Part shown: positions 16,883-26,261 of the stretch, in pieces | Position numbering within the stretch: the first letter of the stretch is position 1 | How the letters are laid out: each line of letters begins with the position of its first letter | NCBI GenBank assembly: GCA_020723935.1 | Contig: DYHY01000002.1 | Coordinates: forward strand, 32,409 to 96,408 | Source of the DNA: Candidatus Micrarchaeum sp. | Lineage (GTDB): Archaea > SpSt-1190 > DYHY01 | Reading direction: 5' to 3' | Length of the DNA: 64,000 nucleotides | Translations under genes and position numbers: made by a program | The notes under the pieces: model-generated | What the model was told of the DNA's origin: nothing | What the model saw: only the letters and a program-made list of their open reading frames with translations | Database searches by the model: none

Positions 16883-17619
16883 CGGGCGAGGAAGCCGGAA
16901 GGCGGAGCGGCGGGCGCAGGGCGCAGGGCGCCGAGACGATAGTCGTGCTCATCTTCATCGTCGCGATGTTCTTCGCGCTCATCGTCGCTTTGGCGTTCCT
17001 CAAATTCAAGGTGAACTTCGCGATAACGGAGGTGAGTGCGCAGGAGGACCAGCTCCCGACGATGCAGGCGCTCTCCTACTCCACCGTCGGGCGGCTCATA
17101 AGGACGCCCGTGCTCTTCTACAACCTCGCTAGCATCGCATCCGTCACGGGCCAGGACGTCTTCATCTTCTCGGCTGAGAGCGGCTCGGTGAGCATCCAAG
17201 ACATACTGAACCAGAAGCTCGAGACGTATTCCGCGGGGCAGCTAGCGCTCTTCTACCCCAAGTGCTTCGAATACAACCTGAACGACGAGATGCGCGGACC
17301 CCTCTGGACCAAGTTCCTCGCCGCGGGCACGATCCAGGCCGACAGCTGCCAGGAGTACGGGGCGAGCCAGGCGGACAAGGGCCAGGAGACGTTTGCCAAG
17401 AAGAACTACATCTACTTCTTCCCGCTCCCGCCCCTCTCCGACGGGACGGCGCGCCTGAGCGAGCAGTTCATCAGGGTCTTCGCCCTGCGCGACAAGCCCA
17501 GGATCATGGCCCCCTCCGGAGGGGTGGAGCGGCCCGACTGCAACGCCAACGGCGCGGCCGCGTCCCTCCCCGAGGACTGCTGCTCTGGAAGGATGGCTGG
17601 CGGAGTCTGCATGCCCTGA
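16879..17619 (+). CDS. Pilin-like protein (last array gene)
   Basis: 246 residues, ATG overlapping the previous stop. GGRRAQGAETIVVLIFIVAM is a prepilin-like signal (basic, A-Q-G-A-E, helix). The exterior domain has Cys residues only toward the end (CNANG, DCCSG, CMP). No family recognised. It ends the plus-strand array; the next gene is convergent. Confidence 0.72.
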   Translation: MTGEEAGRRSGGRRAQGAETIVVLIFIVAMFFALIVALAFLKFKVNFAITEVSAQEDQLPTMQALSYSTVGRLIRTPVLFYNLASIASVTGQDVFIFSAESGSVSIQDILNQKLETYSAGQLALFYPKCFEYNLNDEMRGPLWTKFLAAGTIQADSCQEYGASQADKGQETFAKKNYIYFFPLPPLSDGTARLSEQFIRVFALRDKPRIMAPSGGVERPDCNANGAAASLPEDCCSGRMAGGVCMP

Positions 17620-17673
17620 GCTCGGGCCCCGGGCCTTCGGAAAAGGAGAACTGAAGCGTCCCTTCTTAACGGA

Positions 17674-18666
17674 TCATTCCTGAATCAGGAAATCTCCGGG
17701 CCAGCCGTATTTCGCCTGCCGTCTGTTCGTCGCGGGCGCAACATCCTGTGCGGGCCCTGGGGAATATGTGACGGGCTTCGGCGCGGCCGGGTCCTGGACG
17801 GCCGCGACCTCAACACCTTCTCCCAGCGGGGCCATGCCCAAGTCGACATCCACGTATCCGAGGGCGATGGCGTTGGGCGCCTGCCAGTAGGATGCTCTGC
17901 ACTCGGGCAAAGGGGGTGTTGTCGTCGGAGTGAGGCTGAAGCCGGCAGTGCTGCCGCCCAAGGCGTCGTTGGCATGCGCGTCAACGGCTTTCCACACGAA
18001 GTCTTCAATCCCTCCGGACGCGAGCGAGCCCATTCCCGTTATTGTCCGCCCGTTTGTCAATATCACGTAAGTTCTGGAAAAGGCCTGATTCTGACTCCTT
18101 TCCCGCGCGACTGCGGCGGACAGGAATTGAGCAACATCGTGTATACTCCCGTCGCGCGCGACATATGAGCCGTTGAGCCCGTAATAGTCGCTAAACGTTA
18201 TTTCGTCTCCGGCTTTCGGCGGCACCACGAAATTGATATATATGTTGTCGTAATAGCCAGGACAGTCAGAGACCGGCGTGGATCTCACGGCGTCTATGAA
18301 CGCTCCGGTGCTAGACACCCACGTCGTTATCGTTGGTTGGCCCGTGCCGAGTCCCTGATCGGTAAAGGGAACTTCTGCCCCCAGTATGTCCGGCCGGAGC
18401 CATATCGCGCCGTCCTGGAACGGGTTGCTCTGCGAGTCGGGCTTCGCGGTCGGTGGGACGGTTGCGGTCGGAGTGGGAGTCGGAACGTAGAGCGTCGCGG
18501 TCGGCAGGACCTGGGTCTGCTCGGCCGTCTCCGTCGGGGTCGGCGCTATCAGGGTCTGGATGACCTGCGGATCCTGGGGCGGGTCGCATCCGCTGAGCGC
18601 AAGGGACACCACGAGGGTGGCCGCGGCGGTCATATAAACCAGCTTTCCTCTCATTCGTGCTGCCAT
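17674..18666 (-). CDS. Lipoprotein with Thr/Pro-rich linker, bacterial style
   Basis: 330 residues. The N-terminus is a lipoprotein signal peptide (hydrophobic run ending LALSGC, Cys at about residue 27), followed by a linker of PTPT and TATVPPTA repeats up to about residue 75 and an exterior domain of about 250 residues. Such PTPT-type linkers after a lipobox are typical of secreted Chloroflexi (Anaerolineae) proteins. Base composition here is visibly less GC-rich than in the neighbours. It is the only minus-strand gene in the first 26 kb. I infer acquisition by transfer. Start could also be the second Met (18654). Domain function unknown. Confidence 0.75.
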   Translation of the reverse strand: MAARMRGKLVYMTAAATLVVSLALSGCDPPQDPQVIQTLIAPTPTETAEQTQVLPTATLYVPTPTPTATVPPTAKPDSQSNPFQDGAIWLRPDILGAEVPFTDQGLGTGQPTITTWVSSTGAFIDAVRSTPVSDCPGYYDNIYINFVVPPKAGDEITFSDYYGLNGSYVARDGSIHDVAQFLSAAVARERSQNQAFSRTYVILTNGRTITGMGSLASGGIEDFVWKAVDAHANDALGGSTAGFSLTPTTTPPLPECRASYWQAPNAIALGYVDVDLGMAPLGEGVEVAAVQDPAAPKPVTYSPGPAQDVAPATNRRQAKYGWPGDFLIQE

Positions 18667-19072
18667 TTTGATTTCGTCACTTCTCCTCTGTCCGTCGCTT
18701 GCTATGATGAATGAATTGATGCTATCGTCCCAATGTATGCTTCAATCCGGTTTATTTATGTTTCGGGAATTTGGTCCGGGAACCGCGGTTTTTCCAGTTT
18801 TTCTTCGAAAAAAGGGGGCTTTTCGCGGGACGCCATCCTCCAACGGCGCGCAATATTGCACCGGGATTGCGCATTGCCGGCATAAATCGCGCTTTGGGGA
18901 TGCGAATCCTGCTCCTGCAGGGGCGCCCTCCGAGCGCGGGCTAGCCGCCGTGCCGCCAAGACGCCCCCCGTTTTCCGCTCCGTCCGGAAAGGCGCCGGAA
19001 AACGGGAAGGCCGACCGAAGGGCAAATCAATATAACGGAAAGCGTGCTAGCCTCCCGGGGACCGCGAGAAAG
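18667..19072. other. Divergent intergenic region, no gene seen
   Basis: The first 115 bases are AT-rich and would hold the promoter of the lipoprotein gene. The reading frame of the giant protein is open through 18668-19072 but codes an improbable sequence (several Met, Pro/Arg/Ala-rich, no homology to the array signal design), so I treat it as untranslated. AATATAA at 19029-19035 is a TATA candidate for the giant gene. Confidence 0.5.
19029..19035 (+). promoter_or_regulatory. TATA-like element of the giant surface protein gene
   Basis: AATATAA stands alone in a GC-rich stretch, about 40 nt before the TTG at 19073. Together they argue for starting the gene there instead of at 18668. Confidence 0.45.
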
Positions 19073-22000
19073 TTGGATTCCGACCGCAAGCCCGGGGATG
19101 CCCGGCTGGAGCAGGCCGCGCGCACGAGGCATGCCGCAGCCCGGGCCGGAAGCGCGGGCCGCAGGGGCGTAGGCCCGGCGGTCATAATCATCGGCGGAAT
19201 CATCGTCGTCGCGATCGCCATCGCCCTGTTCTTCCTCTGGCTCCAGTCGCTCGCGACGATTGACTTGCAGGCGGACATCGAGGCTTCCGAGAACAAGTAC
19301 GTGACCGCGATACATGTCATGGAGGAGGCGCGCATCTACATAAAGACCGCGACGGAATACGCGCTGCAGCTAGCAGTCCTGGACGTCTCTAGGCACGGCG
19401 GATACATCGAAAGTCCCAAGACAGGATCCAACGGGCTCCCGTACCTGGGCTGGATAAACCCCGACTGGACGGCCTTCGCGCCGTGGCTCGGGCGCGACGT
19501 CTACAGCGAGCACGGTTTCCCGCTCAGGTGCCCGGAGAGCGACAGCGATTACGCGTTCGTCATCACCCCGCCGCAGGTGAGCGACCCCAACGCCCGGCCC
19601 CTTGTCGACAAAATACTGCGCGAGATAAACTACTCCGTCCCGCCGATGCTTGAGCAGTACGTGCAGATCCTCGAGAGCAACTCGTCGCAGTACAAGCTCA
19701 ACATCACAGTCTGGGACCACAACGCCGGGAGCTGGTATTTCAACAAATTCTGCCTGGACTTGGGCGGCCCGGCCCTCCCGAACGACCCGGCCCTCTGGAG
19801 CAACATTGAGAGTTCGGGGGTCGCGTGGGTGAAGGCGGGCTTCGCCTGGGGGGACATCCAGTCCGCGCAGGGCGGGGAATACGACTGGACCCGTGTTGAC
19901 GCGCTCTACACGGAAGCCGAGAAAAGGAACATAGAGGTGATCCCGATATTCGGCTGGCCGCCGCAATGGGCGAGGACCGAGGCCGGCGTGAACGACGTCT
20001 GCATCGGCGGCGGGGCGGGCGGCTGCAGCAACAGGCCCGACTACGACAAGTACGACGACTACGCGGCGTTCATCTCGTCCTTCATGAGCCACGTGAAGGG
20101 GCGGGGCTGGCAGATCAACTACGTGATACCTTGGGTCCCGGGGATAAACAAGGCCGACAAGTGGTCCGCCGTCGGGATCGACACGGCGGAGTTCGCGCGC
20201 TTCTTCAAGATAGTCTCGCTCAAGATCAGGGCGACCGAGCCGTCCGTGAAAGTCATACTCCCGGCGCTCACCGAATACGCGGAAGTGTGCGGCTACGACG
20301 GGTACCCCCTCGACCCCAAGCCATGGAGCCTCTTCCAGACCGGAGGGGGGTGCGGCGCGTACGCGTGCCCGGCCGGGAAGAGCTGCGGCGGGGTGAAGTA
20401 CATAGCCGGCTGCGCGAGCCCTTACGACACCGAGAGCCAGGCGGAATGCTTCGCGATAAACGCGGTCGACTGCACGCGCTCCGAGGCGATCCACACCGCC
20501 GGCCCCGACGGCAACCTGACATGCCAGCACTACGACTACTGGCACCCCTACATGTACGACCTGTCCGTGCGCCCGCCCGACACCAGGCGCGTCGTCTACA
20601 CCGCGATGACGCAGTCGGCGTTCCTCAACGACCTCTACATCAACGGAATAAATGACTATTTCGACGCGATGGAGGTCTGGGGGAGGGGCGCGAGCACCGA
20701 CGAGCAGCTCCAGCGCGCGGACCTCTACAAAGGGAAGCTCGAGAGATACAAGGACACTGAGAAGAAGATATGGTTCGAGCCCATAGTGAGCGACGTGTCC
20801 CTTGAGCCGGCGCCCACCGCCCAGTTCATCGCCGAAATCTATTCCAGGGTCCAGCAGTCGCCCCAGTACGACTATCTGGGGCCTGTCTGCCTCGGCGGAT
20901 GGGGCCCGGGCACGATATCGGGCCTCGCCGCGCTCAAGAAGCCAATCTACTTCGCCCCGTGGGGCGAGACCAACCTCACGACGGTGCACGAGACGCGCGT
21001 CTACACGACCCCGCCGTCGGTCGTCTCAAGCAAGCAGTTCACGGGCTTCGGGATGACGAAATCCGTCGACAACACGACCGCGGCCCTGGGCTTCTCGATA
21101 CAGGAGATACTCAACGAGGCGAGGATGATAGCCAAGAACCCGTCGCGCGCGGTGATGTCCGGCGGCGTATCGTGCTCCTCCAAGAACGGCTTCTGCCCGG
21201 CGGCGTGGTGGAAGCGCGGCGACGCGAAATCCTGTCAGATAGGGAACTACGTCTGCCCGACGGACGCGGGGGACGGCGAGATAACCTGCAGCGCGAACGA
21301 GGTCGTCCCCTACAAAATGACATGCACCGCGGTCGCGGCCCTCTACGAATACACCTGCGTCGTCGATTCCGACGACTATCCGGGGCCGGGGGTCCCCTAC
21401 GTCAACGCCAACTCCTGCAATGAGGGCGTGACATGGGTGACCGGGCAGGACGCCGCCGGCGGGGCGACCCTCGGGAGCAAGGGCGTGTGCGTCGCGCTCA
21501 AGGACGCGAAAGACAACGAGATCAAGTGCAGCCAGATAAACAAGGACAGCCACCGCCTCGGGATAAAGAACCCGTTCATATTCTGCAGGAACGTCGACGA
21601 CCAGTGCTGCAGCTGGTCCGACACCCCCTACGAGTACGAGAAGGACCTGAGCATCGCCAAGCAGAGCACCGGATGCTATTGCCAGGCGCTTAACCCCAGG
21701 AGCGGCAGCCCCGGGGACCCTGGGGACAGCAGCGTCAACGACGGGCCCGCGGGAAAATTCTTCTGCACTGGAGGCATACCCAGCTACAAGTGCGACTCGT
21801 GGTTCGGGGCGGACGGATGGGTGGCGAACGACCTGGGCACGGTGGACTTCGGAACGGACTATCCGGACGCCTACATGTCCGGCTGCAGGAACGAGGGAAG
21901 GAACCACGGCGGCGTTCCTTGGGTCGAAATATGCACGAAAAATCCAAAACCCTGCTACGACAGCGCATACGATGGGCAGTCCCCGCCGCCGGAGATATCT

Positions 22001-25000
22001 TTGACAGGCCCGGACTGGGGCGCGTTCCACTCTGAAAGCAAGCCTCCTGAATGCGCGGCCGCCGGTGCCGACTGCGAGCTGGGTCCGGAAGAACCGCAAG
22101 GTTGTGGCGGAGACTTCTTTTCAGACGGGGCCGGCCACTGCTGCAAGATGGTCGGCACTCCTCCACAGCCAGATTGCAGCAGGGACGAGCCCACGAAGCG
22201 CTTCTGGTGGTGCGAGGCCAAGGACACGGATCCGAGCGCCCAACCGCCCGAAGAGAAGCACGTCCCGTGCGGCGACGAGGGGTCCGGCGTCCCGGGGCTT
22301 TGCACGCGCCAGAGGCCCGGAGACAAGAAGATCTACAATCCCCTGCCCTGCCCCGGGCCCAACGGATGCTTCGGAGCGCTCCGGGGCGCGCCCTACCAAA
22401 TACCCAACTACAAGGAAGGCTGGAAGGGCGACGCGCCGGCGAGCGAGATAGACGGCGGCCGGGTGTGGGGCAACGTCCCCGAGGAAGGGGAGAGCGTCGC
22501 ATTCCACCTGCAGAGCGCAGCGGGGGGGAGCCTTAACAAGTGCGCGGATTCCGTAGAGGATCCCGCGTACCCGTATCCGGACAACGCCATGGAATGCTGG
22601 GACGCGAGGCCCGTCCCGACGCTCAACAAGATCCATGACCCGGAGCAGAAGCGAAACGATGTGCGCCTCTCGCGCCTCGACTGCGAGGTGACGGTGACCA
22701 ACGCCCGCTGGGCCCTCCTCTCGCTCACGCAGGGCGAGCTCACATCGGCCGACGCGTTCAAGAGCTTCCCCGACGAGTTCAAGTTCAACCTGGAGCTCCA
22801 GTACCGCGACAAGGACTGCCTAAGAGGCATAGCCGCGGAGGGCGACCCGCCGAGGCCCAAGTCAACGAAGTTCGAGGAGGGGCAGGCATTCGAGCACGAC
22901 TGCACGTTCTACCGCCTGCCCAACACAGAATGGGCCAAGGACCCGGTGCCGGGCGACCCGTGGCCCCCCGACACCGAGCCGATACAGCGCCTTGAGCACA
23001 AAAACCTGCCCGTGCCCCCGGGCTACAAGACGCTGGACATACAGGGCGCGAGGAACTCAATACCGGGCTGCTGCGGCTACGAGAAGAACAACACCGAGTT
23101 CAAGGCGACGATAAACTTCGGCTACGACATAACCCCGCCCGGGCCGGTGAACGGCCTGAACAACCCGGGGGCGGGGAGCGCCGCGGACCTCACCCCCGTG
23201 CCGGCGATCGGGGGCTGCGGCTCGATAAAGCCCTCGTTCACGAGCTCCTCGCAGATACCGAACCTGGCGCTCTTCCAGCAGGTCTCGCAGGAGACAGGGG
23301 TCCCTGTCATCTACCTCCTCGCGAGGGGCTGGGACGAGTCGGGCCTCAACCACTTTTCCACGGACGGGGTCACGGTCAAGGGCTGCACGAGCGGCACGAG
23401 CGGATGCCACGGGTACATCGGCATAATGGCGGTCTCCGCATCGATCCCGGGCGTGACCGACATCCTCACCAACATCCGCGAGGGGGCGAGGAAGCTGAAG
23501 GCGGACATCGACAGGGTCGGGAGCTTCCAGGGCGCGGTCATGATGTATTCGGGCGGCCCGACGGGGGGCTGCCAGCACATAACGACGCTCCTGGGCGGGA
23601 CGGTCGGGGGCTTCTACGAATACGACCTCTCCAAATGCAAGAAGCCACCCGCAGACTGGGTCCCGCAGCTGTCCACGATAACGAGCAGGACATTCAGGGA
23701 CCCCAAGGTCCTGATCTACAACCAAGGGAGCCCGTCCCTGGACGATCGGCAGATATCGCTCTACGGCTATTCGATCGAATGGCAGAACGCCTGCGCGCTC
23801 TTCAGGGATTACGAGGCGGTGCAGGTGATAGCCCCTCTATTGGGCGGAGGCAGCTCTGCGACGACAACCACGACTGCCGGGCCCAGCCCTCCGGCGGGGG
23901 GCTTTGAGCTCGGCGGCCAGGTGGCGGGCGGCCTCTCCGACAACGCCCTCGCCAAGATGAAGTGCTCAGGCATGACGTGGGTGAAACAGCAGATAAGGTG
24001 GGTCCCCGGCGCGAACCCCCAGGATCCGAAGGGCCTGATAGACGACATCCACGGCAAGGGGCTGAAAGTCCTCCTCAGCATAACGGGCGACAACGGGAAT
24101 CCGGCCGCCTTCCCCACGCCCGCGCAGTTCGACAGCTACGCCTCCTACGTGGCGGGGGTCGCGACGCTCGGGCCCGACGCGATAGAGGTCTGGAACGAGC
24201 CGAACCTTGACAGGGAGTGGCCCAACGGCCAAGTGAACGGTGGGAATTACGTCAATCTCCTCAAGAAAGCGTACCCGGCGATCAAAGCCGCGAACCCGCA
24301 GGTCCTGGTGATTTCGGCGGCGCTCGCGGAGACCGGGGCCGCCGGGAGCGCCGGATGCACGGCGGCCTACTGCAACTACGACACGTTCCTCGGGCAGATG
24401 GCTTCGGCCGGGGCGGACGCCTACCTCGACTGCGTCGGAGCCCACTACAACAGCGGCGTCGTCAGGCCTACGTCCTCGAGCGGCGACCCGCGCGCGCAGG
24501 ATCCCAAGTACAGCTACTTCTCTTCCGTCAAGGACACTTACAAGGCGGCGTTCCCCGGCAAGCCCGTGTGCTTCACGGAAATAGGCTACTTCTCCAGCGA
24601 CGGGTTCTCGGGGGCGCCGGCGGGGATCAACTTCGACCACAACCTCGCAGACCACGCGGCATTCGACGGCGAGATACCGACGGCCTCCAAGCAGGATTCG
24701 TTGGTGAAGCTCGCCATAATATGGAACGTGGACTTCACGTTCTACGACCCGGCGGGCGACCCGCAGGCGGGCTGGGCGATAATACGCCCCGACGGGAGCT
24801 GCCCCGCGTGCGCGGCGATGGGCGCGGCGATGGGGGCGCCCGGCGCATCCAGCTGCGCCTCCGCCGGCGGCGGGATCAACGGGGACGAGGAATGCGCGAA
24901 CGGCAGCCCCTATCCCGGCGAGGGGGGGATGGGCGGGGGAGGCGGCGGGGGCGGAGGGCCCTACCCGCCCGGAGGGATCGGGGCGGGAGACTACTGCAAC

Positions 25001-25531
25001 CCAGTCCCCACTTCGACGAGCTTCGGCAACCTGTTCTGCGCGTGGAACGGGCACAACGGCCTGGACTTCATGGCCAACGAAGGCGACCCCCTCTACGCGA
25101 TACAAGAGGGCACAGTCATCTTCGCGAGGGACAGCTTCAACGAGAACTGCGGGGACGCGAGCCTTCCGCCCGGATACGTGCGCTGCGGCCTCTGCGAGAC
25201 GAGGTGCTACAGCTGCAGCAGGAACGCCCTCGTCATACAGCACCCGGACGGCAGGTACAGCACCTACCTCCACCTCAAGCCGGGGAGCATCCTTGTGAGG
25301 AGCGGGCACGTGAACAGGGGCCAGCAAATAGCCCAGATAGGGGACGAGGGCTGCTCCAGCAGCCCCCACCTGCACCTCGAGATGGCGACCCTCGGCTCGC
25401 TAGGCGGGCAGGACAGGGGCTGTAACTCGGGGACCGACTGCTGTAAGGCTTCCTCGTACTACGGCCCGCTGTTCAGCGCCAAGACGATAGACCCCGGACC
25501 GTACACGCAGAGACTATGCACGGCGCCCTAG
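19073..25531 (+). CDS. Giant anchored multi-domain hydrolase: GH-like x2, SLT-like, M23 peptidase
   Basis: 2,152 residues from a TTG start (the frame is open up to 18668). After a basic N-terminus ending AGSAGRRGVGPA comes one pilin-like helix (about 37-58). Exterior regions in order are a clan-A glycosidase-like barrel (about 230-600) lacking the usual N-E-P acid/base motif, a long Cys-rich part (about 690-1350), an SLT-like domain (about 1390-1520; WDESGL gives candidate Glu 1422), and a second clan-A barrel (about 1610-1920) with intact EVWNEPN (Glu about 1709) and CFTEIGYF (Glu about 1836). After a Gly-rich linker comes an M23/LytM endopeptidase domain (about 1970-2140) with HNGLD and HLHLE metal ligands. 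It would act outside the cell on glycans and peptide cross-links of a wall. The single N-terminal helix ties it to the preceding pilin-like array. Confidence 0.82.
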   Translation: MDSDRKPGDARLEQAARTRHAAARAGSAGRRGVGPAVIIIGGIIVVAIAIALFFLWLQSLATIDLQADIEASENKYVTAIHVMEEARIYIKTATEYALQLAVLDVSRHGGYIESPKTGSNGLPYLGWINPDWTAFAPWLGRDVYSEHGFPLRCPESDSDYAFVITPPQVSDPNARPLVDKILREINYSVPPMLEQYVQILESNSSQYKLNITVWDHNAGSWYFNKFCLDLGGPALPNDPALWSNIESSGVAWVKAGFAWGDIQSAQGGEYDWTRVDALYTEAEKRNIEVIPIFGWPPQWARTEAGVNDVCIGGGAGGCSNRPDYDKYDDYAAFISSFMSHVKGRGWQINYVIPWVPGINKADKWSAVGIDTAEFARFFKIVSLKIRATEPSVKVILPALTEYAEVCGYDGYPLDPKPWSLFQTGGGCGAYACPAGKSCGGVKYIAGCASPYDTESQAECFAINAVDCTRSEAIHTAGPDGNLTCQHYDYWHPYMYDLSVRPPDTRRVVYTAMTQSAFLNDLYINGINDYFDAMEVWGRGASTDEQLQRADLYKGKLERYKDTEKKIWFEPIVSDVSLEPAPTAQFIAEIYSRVQQSPQYDYLGPVCLGGWGPGTISGLAALKKPIYFAPWGETNLTTVHETRVYTTPPSVVSSKQFTGFGMTKSVDNTTAALGFSIQEILNEARMIAKNPSRAVMSGGVSCSSKNGFCPAAWWKRGDAKSCQIGNYVCPTDAGDGEITCSANEVVPYKMTCTAVAALYEYTCVVDSDDYPGPGVPYVNANSCNEGVTWVTGQDAAGGATLGSKGVCVALKDAKDNEIKCSQINKDSHRLGIKNPFIFCRNVDDQCCSWSDTPYEYEKDLSIAKQSTGCYCQALNPRSGSPGDPGDSSVNDGPAGKFFCTGGIPSYKCDSWFGADGWVANDLGTVDFGTDYPDAYMSGCRNEGRNHGGVPWVEICTKNPKPCYDSAYDGQSPPPEISLTGPDWGAFHSESKPPECAAAGADCELGPEEPQGCGGDFFSDGAGHCCKMVGTPPQPDCSRDEPTKRFWWCEAKDTDPSAQPPEEKHVPCGDEGSGVPGLCTRQRPGDKKIYNPLPCPGPNGCFGALRGAPYQIPNYKEGWKGDAPASEIDGGRVWGNVPEEGESVAFHLQSAAGGSLNKCADSVEDPAYPYPDNAMECWDARPVPTLNKIHDPEQKRNDVRLSRLDCEVTVTNARWALLSLTQGELTSADAFKSFPDEFKFNLELQYRDKDCLRGIAAEGDPPRPKSTKFEEGQAFEHDCTFYRLPNTEWAKDPVPGDPWPPDTEPIQRLEHKNLPVPPGYKTLDIQGARNSIPGCCGYEKNNTEFKATINFGYDITPPGPVNGLNNPGAGSAADLTPVPAIGGCGSIKPSFTSSSQIPNLALFQQVSQETGVPVIYLLARGWDESGLNHFSTDGVTVKGCTSGTSGCHGYIGIMAVSASIPGVTDILTNIREGARKLKADIDRVGSFQGAVMMYSGGPTGGCQHITTLLGGTVGGFYEYDLSKCKKPPADWVPQLSTITSRTFRDPKVLIYNQGSPSLDDRQISLYGYSIEWQNACALFRDYEAVQVIAPLLGGGSSATTTTTAGPSPPAGGFELGGQVAGGLSDNALAKMKCSGMTWVKQQIRWVPGANPQDPKGLIDDIHGKGLKVLLSITGDNGNPAAFPTPAQFDSYASYVAGVATLGPDAIEVWNEPNLDREWPNGQVNGGNYVNLLKKAYPAIKAANPQVLVISAALAETGAAGSAGCTAAYCNYDTFLGQMASAGADAYLDCVGAHYNSGVVRPTSSSGDPRAQDPKYSYFSSVKDTYKAAFPGKPVCFTEIGYFSSDGFSGAPAGINFDHNLADHAAFDGEIPTASKQDSLVKLAIIWNVDFTFYDPAGDPQAGWAIIRPDGSCPACAAMGAAMGAPGASSCASAGGGINGDEECANGSPYPGEGGMGGGGGGGGGPYPPGGIGAGDYCNPVPTSTSFGNLFCAWNGHNGLDFMANEGDPLYAIQEGTVIFARDSFNENCGDASLPPGYVRCGLCETRCYSCSRNALVIQHPDGRYSTYLHLKPGSILVRSGHVNRGQQIAQIGDEGCSSSPHLHLEMATLGSLGGQDRGCNSGTDCCKASSYYGPLFSAKTIDPGPYTQRLCTAP

Positions 25532-25560
25532 GCGGGCGGCAATCTGGAGAAGAGGCTTAT

Positions 25561-26205
25561 ATGAACGAATGGCGCAACACGGGATACGGGGGAAGGTCGC
25601 TCCTGCTTGCCGCGGCGGCCCTGCTCCTGATCGCCGTCCTCGCAGCCCCGGCGGCGGCCCTCCCTGAGTACTGGCGAGCCGAGCCGCCGGCCAACGGGAG
25701 CATCACGCTCAAGCTCGTCTACGTCGTCGTAGCCGCGAACTCAACGCCCGCCGGGAGGATAAAGCAAGTGGATGTGAGGAACGTGACGATGCCCTTCTCG
25801 CTCAACCTCGGAACGTCGGAAGGCGGCGGCGGCCCGTTCGTCCTGCGGGAGGTCTGGGGGGACGGCTATTCCGCCGAGGCGCGGTTCGGGATAGACGAAA
25901 AAAATCCGGCGACGCAGGATGTCTGGCTGATCTTCAACCCGCCCGAGAGCACCGACGGCAAGACGCTCACGCTGGTCCTCGAGAACTCGGGGGCGGAACT
26001 GGACAGGATGGCGGTGCCCTACTGCGGGGACGGGACGTGCATGAAGGGCGAGAGCGTCGTCTCGTGCGTGCCGGACTGCGGCAGGTTCCTGCGCCTCTCC
26101 CGCCAGCAGGCGTCCAAGGCGGTCCAGTTCCTCGCCGGCGGGATCCTCCTCGCGCTCCTCGCCCTTTCAGTGTTCTTCGTCGCGAAGCGGATGGACGAGC
26201 CGTAG
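25561..26205 (+). CDS. Exported protein with signal peptide and C-terminal membrane anchor
   Basis: 214 residues: Sec-type signal peptide (hydrophobic run ending APAAALPEYW, about residue 35), an exterior beta-rich-looking domain, a Cys cluster YCGDGTCMKGESVVSCVPDCG (with a calcium- or dockerin-like look) and a C-terminal helix (about 185-207) followed by KRMDEP. The ATG at 25561 is preferred to one at 25516, which overlaps the giant gene. A GGAGAAGAGG stretch about 12 nt upstream could bind the ribosome. It probably accompanies the giant protein. Family not recognised. Confidence 0.72.
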   Translation: MNEWRNTGYGGRSLLLAAAALLLIAVLAAPAAALPEYWRAEPPANGSITLKLVYVVVAANSTPAGRIKQVDVRNVTMPFSLNLGTSEGGGGPFVLREVWGDGYSAEARFGIDEKNPATQDVWLIFNPPESTDGKTLTLVLENSGAELDRMAVPYCGDGTCMKGESVVSCVPDCGRFLRLSRQQASKAVQFLAGGILLALLALSVFFVAKRMDEP

Positions 26206-26212
26206 GCGGGGG

Positions 26213-26228
26213 CCGGGCTTCGGCCCGG
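26213..26228. terminator. Hairpin with TTCG loop between convergent genes
   Basis: Perfect 6-bp stem CCGGGC/GCCCGG with an ultrastable-type TTCG loop lies between the stops of two convergent genes. Terminator or mRNA 3'-end role is likely for either strand. Confidence 0.5.
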
Positions 26229-26261
26229 ACGAAGGAAGAAAATGAGGGAAATAAAATCCCC

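Noticed and set aside
18668-19072. ATG at 18668 as the start of the giant protein
   Set aside because: The extra 135 residues look non-coding and separate the basic segment and helix from a normal signal position; TTG 19073 follows a TATA candidate.
19370-20989. 539-residue minus-strand open frame within the giant gene
   Set aside because: It mirrors the codon bias of the plus strand, has no domain, and the plus strand has clear protein motifs.
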